Source: Bacillota bacterium (GTDB lineage Bacteria; Bacillota; Clostridia; Lachnospirales; Cellulosilyticaceae). Taken from it: a DNA stretch of 6,401 bases. Position 1 is the stretch's first letter; the number at the start of each line of letters is the position of its first letter. Both the position numbers and the translations under genes were made by a program. The notes below the pieces were generated by a model. It saw nothing but the letters and a program-made list of their open reading frames with translations. It did no database searches and was not told the DNA's origin. The stretch lies in contig JAEXBC010000245.1 of the NCBI GenBank assembly GCA_023457875.1, positions 1 through 6,401 of the forward strand, given 5' to 3'. This document shows positions 1 through 6,097 of this stretch, piece by piece.

Positions 1-527
1 TTTGGAGATTTCACATAATTTTTGCTGAAGCTATCATCCCACTTTTGTATCAAAGAGGCGTCATCCGCAAGGGGAGATATGGTTAATTGATCAGGTGCGA
101 AATACTTTAGACGAAGGTAGTGGTAAACTAAAGTGCGCAAAAACATAATGGCGCCTGTACCATCTGATAAAGCATGGTATACCTCGAGATTGATACGTCG
201 ATGATAATAAGTTACTTCAAAAAGTAGGTTTCGGGAGCGTTTATTGTATAGCACACTACAAGGATTTTCCGTTTCGAGTTTGACAATAGGTCTAAGTTTA
301 CTTGACTCAAGATAATACCAAAATAACCCGCGTTTGAGTACAACGAGAAAATTGGGAAAGCTAATCACAGTGTGTTCTAGAGCTTGAGAAAGAATAGAAG
401 GGTCTATATCTTCTTTAAGTTCGCAGGCCACACGAAAAACTTTGGTATCAAGAGAAGAGCTTGTAGACGGAAAGATTTTAGCAGCATTGTCTAAACGCTT
501 CCAAGATCTTTTGTACTGTTTTTTCAT
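1..527 (-). CDS. Condensation/acetyltransferase-fold protein, N-terminal part (runs off left edge)
   Basis: The minus strand is open from an ATG at 527 to the window edge (175 complete codons), and the C-terminal part lies outside. The protein starts MKKQYKRSWKRLDNAAKIFP. Residues 118-123 read HALSDG, matching the HxxxDG catalytic signature of the CoA-dependent acyltransferase superfamily (chloramphenicol acetyltransferase, NRPS condensation domains, PapA and alcohol acetyltransferase proteins); its histidine is the usual general base. The hydrophobic stretch around residues 53-73 and the position of the motif fit the N-terminal half of a protein that is usually about 400-450 residues in this family. 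The start is supported by AAGGAG (546-541) 13 bases upstream, a slightly long spacing. No signal peptide is seen, so it is probably cytoplasmic. The acyl donor and acceptor cannot be deduced. The gene is divergent from the M16 protease. The superfamily assignment is fairly secure; the reaction is not known. Confidence 0.72.
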   Translation of the reverse strand, partial: MKKQYKRSWKRLDNAAKIFPSTSSSLDTKVFRVACELKEDIDPSILSQALEHTVISFPNFLVVLKRGLFWYYLESSKLRPIVKLETENPCSVLYNKRSRNLLFEVTYYHRRINLEVYHALSDGTGAIMFLRTLVYHYLRLKYFAPDQLTISPLADDASLIQKWDDSFSKNYVKSP

Positions 528-872
528 GGGTAATAGAATCTCCTTATCATTATAATCAAGATATGTTCATTATTAACCAAAAATTGAGTTTAGTAAATAG
601 AATAATCCATTATCAGAATAAAATATATCGGCCAAATTTCATAGTATATATTTCAGATTAATAGTAAAAAAATATTAGCCTATAGCTAGTATATGTAGTA
701 ATCAAATATTTAATTGTGAGGGAAGAGATAGGGAGAAATAAGTTCTAGAAGAATCTTAATATTTGTATAAGATAAAAGTTATATACTACTAGATATATAG
801 CCATTAGGATGTATAATAGAGGTAAAAGCAAATAAATAGGTTACATATTAGATGTTTAGGGGATGATGTAGA
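528..872. other. AT-rich divergent intergenic region
   Basis: This 345-base gap separates two divergent genes and must hold both promoters and 5' leaders. No small reading frame with a ribosome binding site, no tRNA-like fold and no strong terminator hairpin was found. Toward the plus-strand gene there is a perfect -10 hexamer at 812-817. Toward the minus-strand gene only weak hexamers are visible (GATAAT read on the minus strand at 617-612), and no convincing -35 goes with them. Short AT palindromes such as ATAAT-CC-ATTAT (602-613) occur but are expected by chance in sequence this AT-rich. Confidence 0.6.
790..817 (+). promoter_or_regulatory. Candidate sigma-A promoter for the M16 protease
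   Basis: A perfect -10 hexamer TATAAT lies at 812-817, directly preceded by TG. The best -35 candidate is TAGATA at 790-795 (4 of 6 bases) with a 16-base spacer. A start near 824 would leave a leader of about 50 bases before the GTG at 873. The -10 is good and the -35 weak, so this is a moderate inference; regulation by an activator is possible but no operator was recognised. Confidence 0.4.
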
Positions 873-3800
873 GTGAAAAAAATAAGCGCAATATTAATGG
901 TGTTTTTATTGGTTCTAGGGAGCTTTTCGTCGCTTCAGCTTATGGCGAGTACCAACAATGATGTAAAGACACCGCAGCCAGGAGAAGTAATCCATGGCTT
1001 TAAGCTTATTGAAACGGGGAAAATGAAGTTAGTAGAGGGGAAAACTTTTTTATTTGAGCATCAAAAATCTGGTGCAAAGTTATTTTATATTCAAAACGAA
1101 GATAAGAATTGTGTATTTGATATTAGTTTTAGAACGCCAGCTTATGATAATACGGGGGTAAATCATATTCTGGAGCATATTACCTGTTCAGGTTCTAATA
1201 AATATCCACTGAGGGATGTGGTATTTGCAATAGCAAATCAAACCTATAGCACAGAGGCTAATGCCATGACGACGAATACCATGACCACCTATCCAGTGGC
1301 TTCCATGAGTGAAGAGCAGCTCTTGAAACTTGCAGATATTTATATGGATTGTGTATTTAATCCTGTTATTTTTAGTGAACCTAACCTTTTTAAACGAGAA
1401 GGCTGGCGCTATGAAAAGCCAGATAAAAATACAGAGCTTAGGCGAAGTGGCATTGTCTATAGTGAAATGCAAGGTTATGAAGCAGATATGGACTATGCAG
1501 CTTCCTATAATACGCTAAAAAGTCTATTTCCGAATGGAACCATTTCAAACCAATCAGGTGGAAATACAGCTTACATACCCAATTTGACCTATGAACAAGT
1601 GCTGAAAACCCATAGGGCGTATTATCATCCCTCCAATGCCCTCATTGTGCTTTATGGAGATTTAGATTACACCCAATTTTTAAAGCTTTTTGACCAGGAG
1701 TATTTATCCAAATACAGCAAATCAGAGATTAAGATTGACTATAAAGATGAAGTGCCTTTTACAAAAACCCATAGCATTAACTATGAATTTCCAGTAAGCT
1801 TAAAAACCAACTGCGAAAGTGCAGCTATAGTGAACTATGCTTATGCCATGACAAAGATCAGTCAGGTGGAAGATGTGGGGATGGATGTGATCGCTACCTA
1901 CCTTAACCAAGCAGGCTCTTCTTTGCAGCGAGCCTTTAGTACATCTGGTTTAGCGGGTGATTTAAGTGTTTCTTATAACGGTAGTTTACCGCAGCCGGTC
2001 TTAGTTTTTAGTGTATCAGGCGCAAATGAGCATCAAACAAGCGAGCTAAAAGCCTTTGTGGACCGTGAGATGAAAGCTTTGGCGGCCAATCAATTTGACG
2101 CTAAAATTGTGGAGGCGCTGATTGCAAAGATGGAATTTAACAATTCTTTAGCAACGGAAGATATGCAGCTTGGTTTTAATATTGCCATTAGCGTAGCCCA
2201 GATGTGGTCAATAAGTGATGATTTTAGTTACTACAATCAGTTCTTTGAGAATATCATCTATGTGAAACAACATAGTAAAGAAGGGTATTTAGAAAGCTTA
2301 GTCAAAAAATACCTAGTGGACAATACACATACCGCTCTTGTAGCTACAATTCCTAAGGCAGGTTTGTTAGAAAAAGAAAATGAAAAGAGAAGGTTAGCGC
2401 TTAAGACGTTTGAAGAAAGTCTTTCTGAAATCGAAAAGGCAGCGCTCATTGAGGAAACAATAGCCTTTAATAAATGGAATAGCCAAGAAGACGATGCCAA
2501 ACTGATTAAGACAATTCAAGCAGTTGATGCAAAAGAAATAGAAATTCAGGAAAATCCTTATGCAGTAAGTGAACAAAAGATGAATGGTGTACGCTACGTG
2601 AGTGTTAATGCAGCAGTAGATGAAACAATCTATTCAGCCCTTATGTTCGATACCTCACTAGTGCCAGCAGAACAGCTCCATTTTCTAGAGCTTTATACGC
2701 AGCTATTAGGACAAATGAGCACAAAGCAGTATACGATAAACGATTTAAGTACCAAAATGACGAGATACTTAAATACCTTCAGCACCCAGACAACCACTTT
2801 TTATAATAAAGAGACAGATACTAATTTTCATCCGATCTTACTTGTTGATTGGTTAGGAAAAGCAAGTGAAGAGGATGAAGCCATCCTTTTAGTAAAAGAA
2901 ATATTGCTCAATACCAACATGGATAATTACAAAGAAATACAAAGTTATGTAAGACAAGCACGGGCTAATTATAAGGCGTATTTTAATGGATATCCCCTTA
3001 GTGTAGCAAAGGAATATAATGCAGCAGGGCTATATACAAATGCCGTCTATGAGGTGTATATGCACGATTTAGCCTATTATAATTTTCTTAAGGAGGTAGA
3101 AAAGCTTTTAGAGACAAACCCTCAGTATGTGACAGGACAGCTACATAAGATAAGGGACAACATACTTAATAGAAGGAATTTGATTGTTGTATTTGCAGGT
3201 GATGAAAGAGGCAAAGAAACTTTTATGGCTCAGACAAAACAGCTCATAGAGAATTTACCGGAAAAACAAATTATACCTCAGGATTATTCGGCTTTACCTG
3301 AGATTGCTTTAACTATGGGTATCGAGATGGATACGACAATGAACTACAATGTGCTTTGCGTGCCCTTTAGCGAAATGGAAAGTGAGTTTGACGGTAAGTA
3401 TATTCCACTTATGCAAGTTATTTCGGAAAATTACTTAACGCCCAAGCTGAGATATCAAAACAATGTATACACCAATATTGAAAATGTAACTGAAAACGGG
3501 ATTACCTTTATCACTTATATGGATCCTTATATTTATGAAACCATAGAGGTATATGATAAGATTCCTGAATTCATAAAACAGTACAATCTTACTCAAGATA
3601 GTCTAAATGGGTATATTGCCAGTGCACTGAGTAGTTACACCCTCTCTTCAGGAGAACTTGTTGGCGCCATCGAAGCGGCATATGATTATCTAACAGGATA
3701 TTCAAGGGAGGATACCCAAAAGATTATAAAGGGCATCAAGAGTGCCACAGTGTCTGATTTTAAAGCAATGGCAACGTTATTTGAGGATATTGCTCAAAAA

Positions 3801-4268
3801 GGAAGCTGGACAACTGTGGCAAGTGAAAGTACTCTAGCCAAAAATAGAAACTTATTTGATATGACTATTTCTTTAGAAGGTGAAAATAAGGCCTTATCGA
3901 AAATGCAGTATATCACAAAAGGGCAACTGATTTCCTTTTTGTTTGGGACAGACGTATACGACCAGGTGGTTGAAGCTCATATTATAAAGGGAGATAAAGA
4001 TGAAGTACTTACTATGGAAGACCTTGCGATAGTTCTTTATGATTTATTGGAAAGTGAAGATGCGCTTAGCGGCCTAAAAGAAAAAGAGGTGAAGATTACT
4101 AATGCATCTAGTTTGACACCAAGGGGCTATAATGCAGTAAAGGGTTTGGTAAATGCACAAATTATCACCCTCAATAAAGATTATACATTTGATGGCAAGG
4201 AAAGGGTAACGCTAGCTCGCCTAGAAGAAGTTATACTTAAATGGTATGAATTTATTAAACAATCATAA
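873..4268 (+). CDS. Secreted M16C (presequence protease-type) zinc metallopeptidase with C-terminal SLH-like repeats
   Basis: This 1131-residue protein matches the PreP/Cym1/falcilysin branch of family M16. These enzymes enclose unstructured peptides in a chamber and cut them. The inverted zinc motif HILEH lies at 98-102 (ligands H98 and H102, base E101). The third ligand E198 sits in SGIVYSEMQG, about 96 residues on, as in PreP. The flanks GSNKYP and NAMTTNTMTTYPVAS are also PreP-like. In the C-terminal half, R860 and Y866 (LRYQNNVY) match the substrate-binding Arg-x5-Tyr pair. Residues 1-25 form a signal peptide (MKK, then a hydrophobic core), so it is exported. Residues about 1017-1131 are beyond the usual PreP length and contain two diverged SLH-like repeats (about 1027-1060 and 1082-1127), suggesting cell-wall attachment. 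The GTG start follows AGGGGA (858-863) with 9 bases between; the frame has a stop just upstream at 864-866, and this start gives the intact signal peptide. The M16C call is firm; SLH anchoring is an inference. Confidence 0.93.
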   Translation: MKKISAILMVFLLVLGSFSSLQLMASTNNDVKTPQPGEVIHGFKLIETGKMKLVEGKTFLFEHQKSGAKLFYIQNEDKNCVFDISFRTPAYDNTGVNHILEHITCSGSNKYPLRDVVFAIANQTYSTEANAMTTNTMTTYPVASMSEEQLLKLADIYMDCVFNPVIFSEPNLFKREGWRYEKPDKNTELRRSGIVYSEMQGYEADMDYAASYNTLKSLFPNGTISNQSGGNTAYIPNLTYEQVLKTHRAYYHPSNALIVLYGDLDYTQFLKLFDQEYLSKYSKSEIKIDYKDEVPFTKTHSINYEFPVSLKTNCESAAIVNYAYAMTKISQVEDVGMDVIATYLNQAGSSLQRAFSTSGLAGDLSVSYNGSLPQPVLVFSVSGANEHQTSELKAFVDREMKALAANQFDAKIVEALIAKMEFNNSLATEDMQLGFNIAISVAQMWSISDDFSYYNQFFENIIYVKQHSKEGYLESLVKKYLVDNTHTALVATIPKAGLLEKENEKRRLALKTFEESLSEIEKAALIEETIAFNKWNSQEDDAKLIKTIQAVDAKEIEIQENPYAVSEQKMNGVRYVSVNAAVDETIYSALMFDTSLVPAEQLHFLELYTQLLGQMSTKQYTINDLSTKMTRYLNTFSTQTTTFYNKETDTNFHPILLVDWLGKASEEDEAILLVKEILLNTNMDNYKEIQSYVRQARANYKAYFNGYPLSVAKEYNAAGLYTNAVYEVYMHDLAYYNFLKEVEKLLETNPQYVTGQLHKIRDNILNRRNLIVVFAGDERGKETFMAQTKQLIENLPEKQIIPQDYSALPEIALTMGIEMDTTMNYNVLCVPFSEMESEFDGKYIPLMQVISENYLTPKLRYQNNVYTNIENVTENGITFITYMDPYIYETIEVYDKIPEFIKQYNLTQDSLNGYIASALSSYTLSSGELVGAIEAAYDYLTGYSREDTQKIIKGIKSATVSDFKAMATLFEDIAQKGSWTTVASESTLAKNRNLFDMTISLEGENKALSKMQYITKGQLISFLFGTDVYDQVVEAHIIKGDKDEVLTMEDLAIVLYDLLESEDALSGLKEKEVKITNASSLTPRGYNAVKGLVNAQIITLNKDYTFDGKERVTLARLEEVILKWYEFIKQS

Positions 4269-4295
4269 AATTATCCTCCTATTGCATATTAAATG

Positions 4296-4313
4296 ATAAT
4301 AATGCATTATTAT
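4296..4313. repeat. Perfect 18-base palindrome upstream of the Dabb gene
   Basis: The sequence ATAATAATGCATTATTAT is its own reverse complement, centred at 4304/4305. It lies 28 bases after the protease stop codon and 39 bases before the Dabb start. It could be a dimeric repressor site overlapping a promoter (a TATTAT hexamer ends it at 4308-4313) or a weak hairpin. It is almost wholly A and T with no following T run, so it is not a convincing terminator. Confidence 0.35.
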
Positions 4314-4352
4314 GACATGGCAGGATAAAAATAATAGAAAAGAGGTTAACAG

Positions 4353-4658
4353 ATGGTTAAACATATTGTGATGTGGAAAGTAGCAGCTCATGAAGAACAT
4401 GGAACGAAAGAAGAGATTATGCAAAAGATTAAAGAGCAACTTGAAGGACTCAGGGGACAAATTGAAGGACTTAAAGAAATAGAAGTAGGTATCAATTTTA
4501 ATACTGCACCAGCAGCCTATGATGTTGTACTTTATTCAACCTTTGAAGATGAAGCAGCATTAAATCATTATCAAAATCATCCTAAGCATTTAGCTATTGC
4601 TAACCAACTGGTAAGAGTGGTGGCAACAAGTCGTCATGTGGTGGATTACGAAGTATAA
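4353..4658 (+). CDS. Dabb family (stress-responsive A/B barrel) protein
   Basis: This complete 101-residue protein fits a single Dabb domain: an N-terminal strand KHIVMWKV (3-10), a helix that includes the stretch KEEIMQKIKEQLEGL, the hallmark LKEIEVGINFNTAP (40-53), then AYDVVLYSTFEDEAALNHYQNHPKH and a closing strand ATSRHVVDYEV. The domain forms a ferredoxin-like dimeric barrel. Members include plant stress proteins and many uncharacterised small bacterial proteins, and a few relatives are enzymes, so no reaction can be assigned. There is no signal peptide or membrane segment; it is probably cytoplasmic. The start is well supported by AGAGG (4341-4345), 7 bases before the ATG. It follows the protease by 84 bases on the same strand, so it may be read through from it or have its own promoter near 4282-4313. 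No strong terminator follows it. Confidence 0.9.
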   Translation: MVKHIVMWKVAAHEEHGTKEEIMQKIKEQLEGLRGQIEGLKEIEVGINFNTAPAAYDVVLYSTFEDEAALNHYQNHPKHLAIANQLVRVVATSRHVVDYEV

Positions 4659-4753
4659 AATGTATTTTTATAAAATTACAACTAAAAACAATATTAGCAT
4701 ATTTTGACATTTATTACGGTGCTAATTAACATAAATGCTGAAAATAAGCTAAG

Positions 4754-4771
4754 AGATAAACAGTCTGTCCA
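4754..4771 (+). repeat. Left copy of an 18-base imperfect direct repeat
   Basis: This copy matches the sequence at 4913-4930 at 15 of 18 positions; the shared core is GTCTGTCCA. The two copies bracket the DnaA-box cluster at a distance of 159 bases. The last bases of this copy run into CTGTCCACA (4765-4773), a 7-of-9 DnaA-box variant. Confidence 0.5.
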
Positions 4772-4805
4772 CATAGCATGGATAAGAAAAGGGTGTATTT
4801 TCAAG

Positions 4806-4894
4806 TTATGCACATACTTATACACATTATCCACAGGAATTATTGAAATTATATCCAGATTATGTTAATAATATGTCAATTATTATGTGGATAA
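4806..4894. promoter_or_regulatory. Cluster of four DnaA boxes
   Basis: Four exact matches to the DnaA-box consensus TTATNCACA are seen: TTATGCACA at 4806-4814 (+), TTATACACA at 4818-4826 (+), TTATCCACA at 4827-4835 (+, directly abutting the previous one), and TTATCCACA on the minus strand at 4894-4886. Weaker 7-of-9 variants lie at 4765-4773 (+), 4785-4777 (-) and 4851-4859 (+). The 50 bases between the third and fourth boxes are very AT-rich. By composition, fewer than one such match would be expected in the whole window, so clustering by chance is unlikely. No dnaA, dnaN, rpmH or parAB gene is in view. It may be a DnaA-titrating or DnaA-regulating cluster, a DnaA-controlled regulatory region, or a replication origin; which of these is not decided by the sequence. 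Confidence 0.75.
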
Positions 4895-4912
4895 AAGTAA
4901 AGAAATTAGTAA

Positions 4913-4930
4913 AGACAAAGGGTCTGTCCA
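4913..4930 (+). repeat. Right copy of the 18-base imperfect direct repeat
   Basis: This is the partner of 4754-4771, with 15 of 18 identical bases and the core GTCTGTCCA at 4922-4930. It lies 18 bases after the last DnaA box and 50 bases before the -35 of the transporter promoter. Confidence 0.5.
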
Positions 4931-4980
4931 TTTTTGACAAAAAACGAATAAACGTTTTGTATAAAATAAAAAAAATCTGA

Positions 4981-5009
4981 TTGACTATTAATACTTATTA
5001 ATGTATAAT
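4981..5009 (+). promoter_or_regulatory. Strong sigma-A promoter of the amino acid transporter
   Basis: The -35 TTGACT (4981-4986, 5 of 6) and the -10 TATAAT (5004-5009, 6 of 6) are separated by an ideal 17-base spacer, with TG directly before the -10. Transcription should begin near 5015-5017, giving a leader of about 65 bases. The spacer contains ATTAAT twice (4987-4992 and 4997-5002). This is the clearest promoter in the window. Confidence 0.85.
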
Positions 5010-5017
5010 TATTCATA
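5000..5017. promoter_or_regulatory. Probable ARG box (ArgR/AhrC operator) over the -10
   Basis: The 18 bases AATGTATAATTATTCATA match the ARG-box consensus WNTGAATWWWWATTCANW at every defined position but one (T for A at 5004). The site covers the -10 hexamer and the expected transcription start, the classical position for repression by arginine-bound ArgR. No second box at the usual 21-base centre-to-centre distance was found; the overlapping stretch at 4986-5003 has four mismatches and the wrong spacing. The match is seen directly; ArgR control is inferred. Confidence 0.5.
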
Positions 5018-5019
5018 TC

Positions 5020-5044
5020 AGTAATCCGATAAGGATCAGTTACT
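5020..5044 (+). other. Small hairpin in the transporter leader
   Basis: AGTAA-TCC (5020-5027) can pair with GGA (5033-5035) and TTACT (5040-5044) around a GATAA loop, leaving a four-base bulge TCAG. It sits at the very 5' end of the predicted transcript and has no T tract, so it would act as a 5' stabilising structure or operator rather than as a terminator. It does not match any riboswitch I recognise. Confidence 0.35.
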
Positions 5045-5080
5045 TATGATTTAACAATATATACTTTGAAAGGGGCAGAA

Positions 5081-5914
5081 ATGATGTTACAGAGCAAATT
5101 ATTAAAGTTAGTAAGTATGGTAGGTATTAGTGTTTTATCAATGGGTATGTTAGTGGGCTGTGGTGGAGGAACTTCAACAACACCTCAGACTACAGAACAG
5201 GTAGCTACAGACACACAGAGTGAAGGGACGGTGCAGACAACACCTTCAGATAATGTGATTATTATGGGAACGCACGCAGAGTTCGAACCTTTTGAATATC
5301 GTGAAGGATTAGATGTTGTAGGCTTTGATGTGGAAATTGCTAAGGCAGTAGCAGCTAAGTTAGGTAAAGAACTACAAATCGAAGATATAGCTTTTGACTC
5401 TTTGATTATGGGACTTAATAATGATAAGATAGACTTTATTGCGGCTGGAATGACTGCTACAGAGAAACGTGCAAAGCAAGTAGACTTTTCAAATAGCTAC
5501 TTCAAAAGCAAACAAGTTATTATTGTAAAGGAAGATGATACAAGTGTTGCTTCTGCAGATGATTTAGTTGGAAAAACAGTAGGCGTGCAACTTGGGACAA
5601 CTGGAGATTTGTTTGTAAGCTCAACAGAAGGTATTAAAGTTGTTCAAGTTAAGAAAGGAACTCAGGCAGTTATGGACCTTCTACAAGGAAAAGTAGATGC
5701 TGTTGTTATTGATCAAGAACCAGCTAAAAAGATGGTAGAAGGACAGGATGGTTTAAAAATATTAGACGTACCATTTATCGAAGAAGAATATGCCATTGCA
5801 GTTAAAAAAGGAAATACTGAGCTATTAAATGCAATTAATGAAACAATTGATGAGCTTCAAGCAAGTGGTGAATACGACAAAATTTATGAAAAATTCTTTG
5901 GAAAAACAGAGTAA
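5081..5914 (+). CDS. Amino acid ABC transporter substrate-binding lipoprotein (family 3)
   Basis: This 277-residue protein captures a polar amino acid outside the membrane and delivers it to an ABC permease. Residues 1-26 form a lipoprotein signal with lipobox LVGC (24-27); C27 would be lipidated. A Thr/Ser/Gln-rich linker follows to about residue 57. The SBP_bac_3 domain then begins with VIIMGTHAEFEPFEY. GFDVEIAKAVAAKL (81-94) fits the family signature. R130 in TATEKR should bind the ligand carboxylate and D211 in AVVIDQEPA the amino group; LGTTGD (171-176) is another pocket loop. The usual C-terminal helix GEYDKIYEKFFG is present. The start is ATG 5081 or 5084, served by AAAGGGG (5069-5075); a TTG at 5066 overlaps this site and is unlikely. 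The promoter carries a probable ARG box, so arginine or a related amino acid is a reasonable guess for the ligand, but this cannot be read from the pocket. The permease gene follows. Confidence 0.94.
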   Translation: MMLQSKLLKLVSMVGISVLSMGMLVGCGGGTSTTPQTTEQVATDTQSEGTVQTTPSDNVIIMGTHAEFEPFEYREGLDVVGFDVEIAKAVAAKLGKELQIEDIAFDSLIMGLNNDKIDFIAAGMTATEKRAKQVDFSNSYFKSKQVIIVKEDDTSVASADDLVGKTVGVQLGTTGDLFVSSTEGIKVVQVKKGTQAVMDLLQGKVDAVVIDQEPAKKMVEGQDGLKILDVPFIEEEYAIAVKKGNTELLNAINETIDELQASGEYDKIYEKFFGKTE

Positions 5915-5942
5915 TTACTTAGGAAAACTAAAATAACCGATT

Positions 5943-6052
5943 AAGAGGTTGTGGTACTAAGAAATATACATACAATATATTCTGTACTGATTTTAAGGGA
6001 GCAGGATAATTTGTAGTAGTGATTCTTAGTACAACAACCTCTTTTTAGTTTT
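5943..6052 (+). terminator. Long inverted repeat with T tract between binding protein and permease (terminator, attenuator or MITE-like element)
   Basis: Arms of 21 bases at 5943-5963 and 6023-6043 are complementary except for one G-A mismatch (5953 opposite 6033), separated by a 59-base loop. The right arm ends in a run of T (6042-6046) and a further T-rich stretch to 6059, giving the form of an intrinsic terminator. In addition, AAAACTAAAA (5924-5933) is complementary to TTTTAGTTTT (6043-6052), so the outer flanks could extend the stem past a nine-base bulge, and the minus strand also has a T-rich exit. The stem and loop are much longer than in an ordinary terminator, so a small non-autonomous mobile or dispersed repeat is a real alternative. 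The position 28 bases after the binding protein would favour it over the permease. Confidence 0.65.
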
Positions 6053-6097
6053 GTTTTTTGTTTATTAAGCATAAAATCATTAGACTAAATATAAAAG

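Larger units (their letters stand above)
4659..4980. other. Non-coding region between the Dabb gene and the transporter promoter
   Basis: No credible reading frame is present. Going left to right, the stretch holds an all-A/T hairpin directly at the Dabb stop (arms 4654-4660 and 4666-4672), a 7-base inverted repeat ATTAGCA/TGCTAAT (4693-4699 and 4720-4726) with no T tract, a cluster of DnaA boxes (4806-4894) flanked by an 18-base imperfect direct repeat, and a small inverted repeat AAAACG/CGTTTT (4941-4946 and 4953-4958). This is far more structure than an ordinary spacer needs. The cluster and direct repeats are listed separately. Confidence 0.6.

Noticed and set aside
528..872. Small protein or RNA gene in the divergent gap
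   Set aside because: No start codon with a ribosome binding site leads to more than a few codons, and no stable GC-containing fold was found.
1188..1472. Minus-strand 94-codon open frame inside the protease gene, and similar ones at 1330-1518, 2258-2500 and 2394-2576
   Set aside because: They lie wholly within a clear M16C coding region, have no recognisable domain, and are shadows of its codon pattern.
4263..4460. Minus-strand 65-codon open frame across the protease stop and the Dabb start
   Set aside because: It overlaps the conserved Dabb N-terminus, and its composition is typical of an antisense shadow; no family is recognisable.
4654..4672. Hairpin at the Dabb stop codon as a terminator
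   Set aside because: The stem is only A-T pairs (7 base pairs) and would be unstable; no real T tract follows a GC-containing stem.
4693..4726. ATTAGCA/TGCTAAT inverted repeat as a terminator or riboswitch
   Set aside because: Seven base pairs with a 20-base loop and no T tract; no known RNA motif recognised.
4986..5003. Second ARG box from the ATTAAT repeats in the promoter spacer
   Set aside because: Four mismatches to the consensus, and it overlaps the better site with a centre distance of 14 rather than about 21 bases.
5066..5080. TTG start that would add five residues (MKGAE) to the binding protein
   Set aside because: The added codons are the ribosome binding site itself (AAAGGGG, 5069-5075), which correctly serves ATG 5081 or 5084.
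4659..5080. Chromosomal oriC
   Set aside because: DnaA boxes and AT-rich DNA are present, but there is no dnaA, dnaN, rpmH or other origin marker in view, so only a DnaA-box cluster is called.
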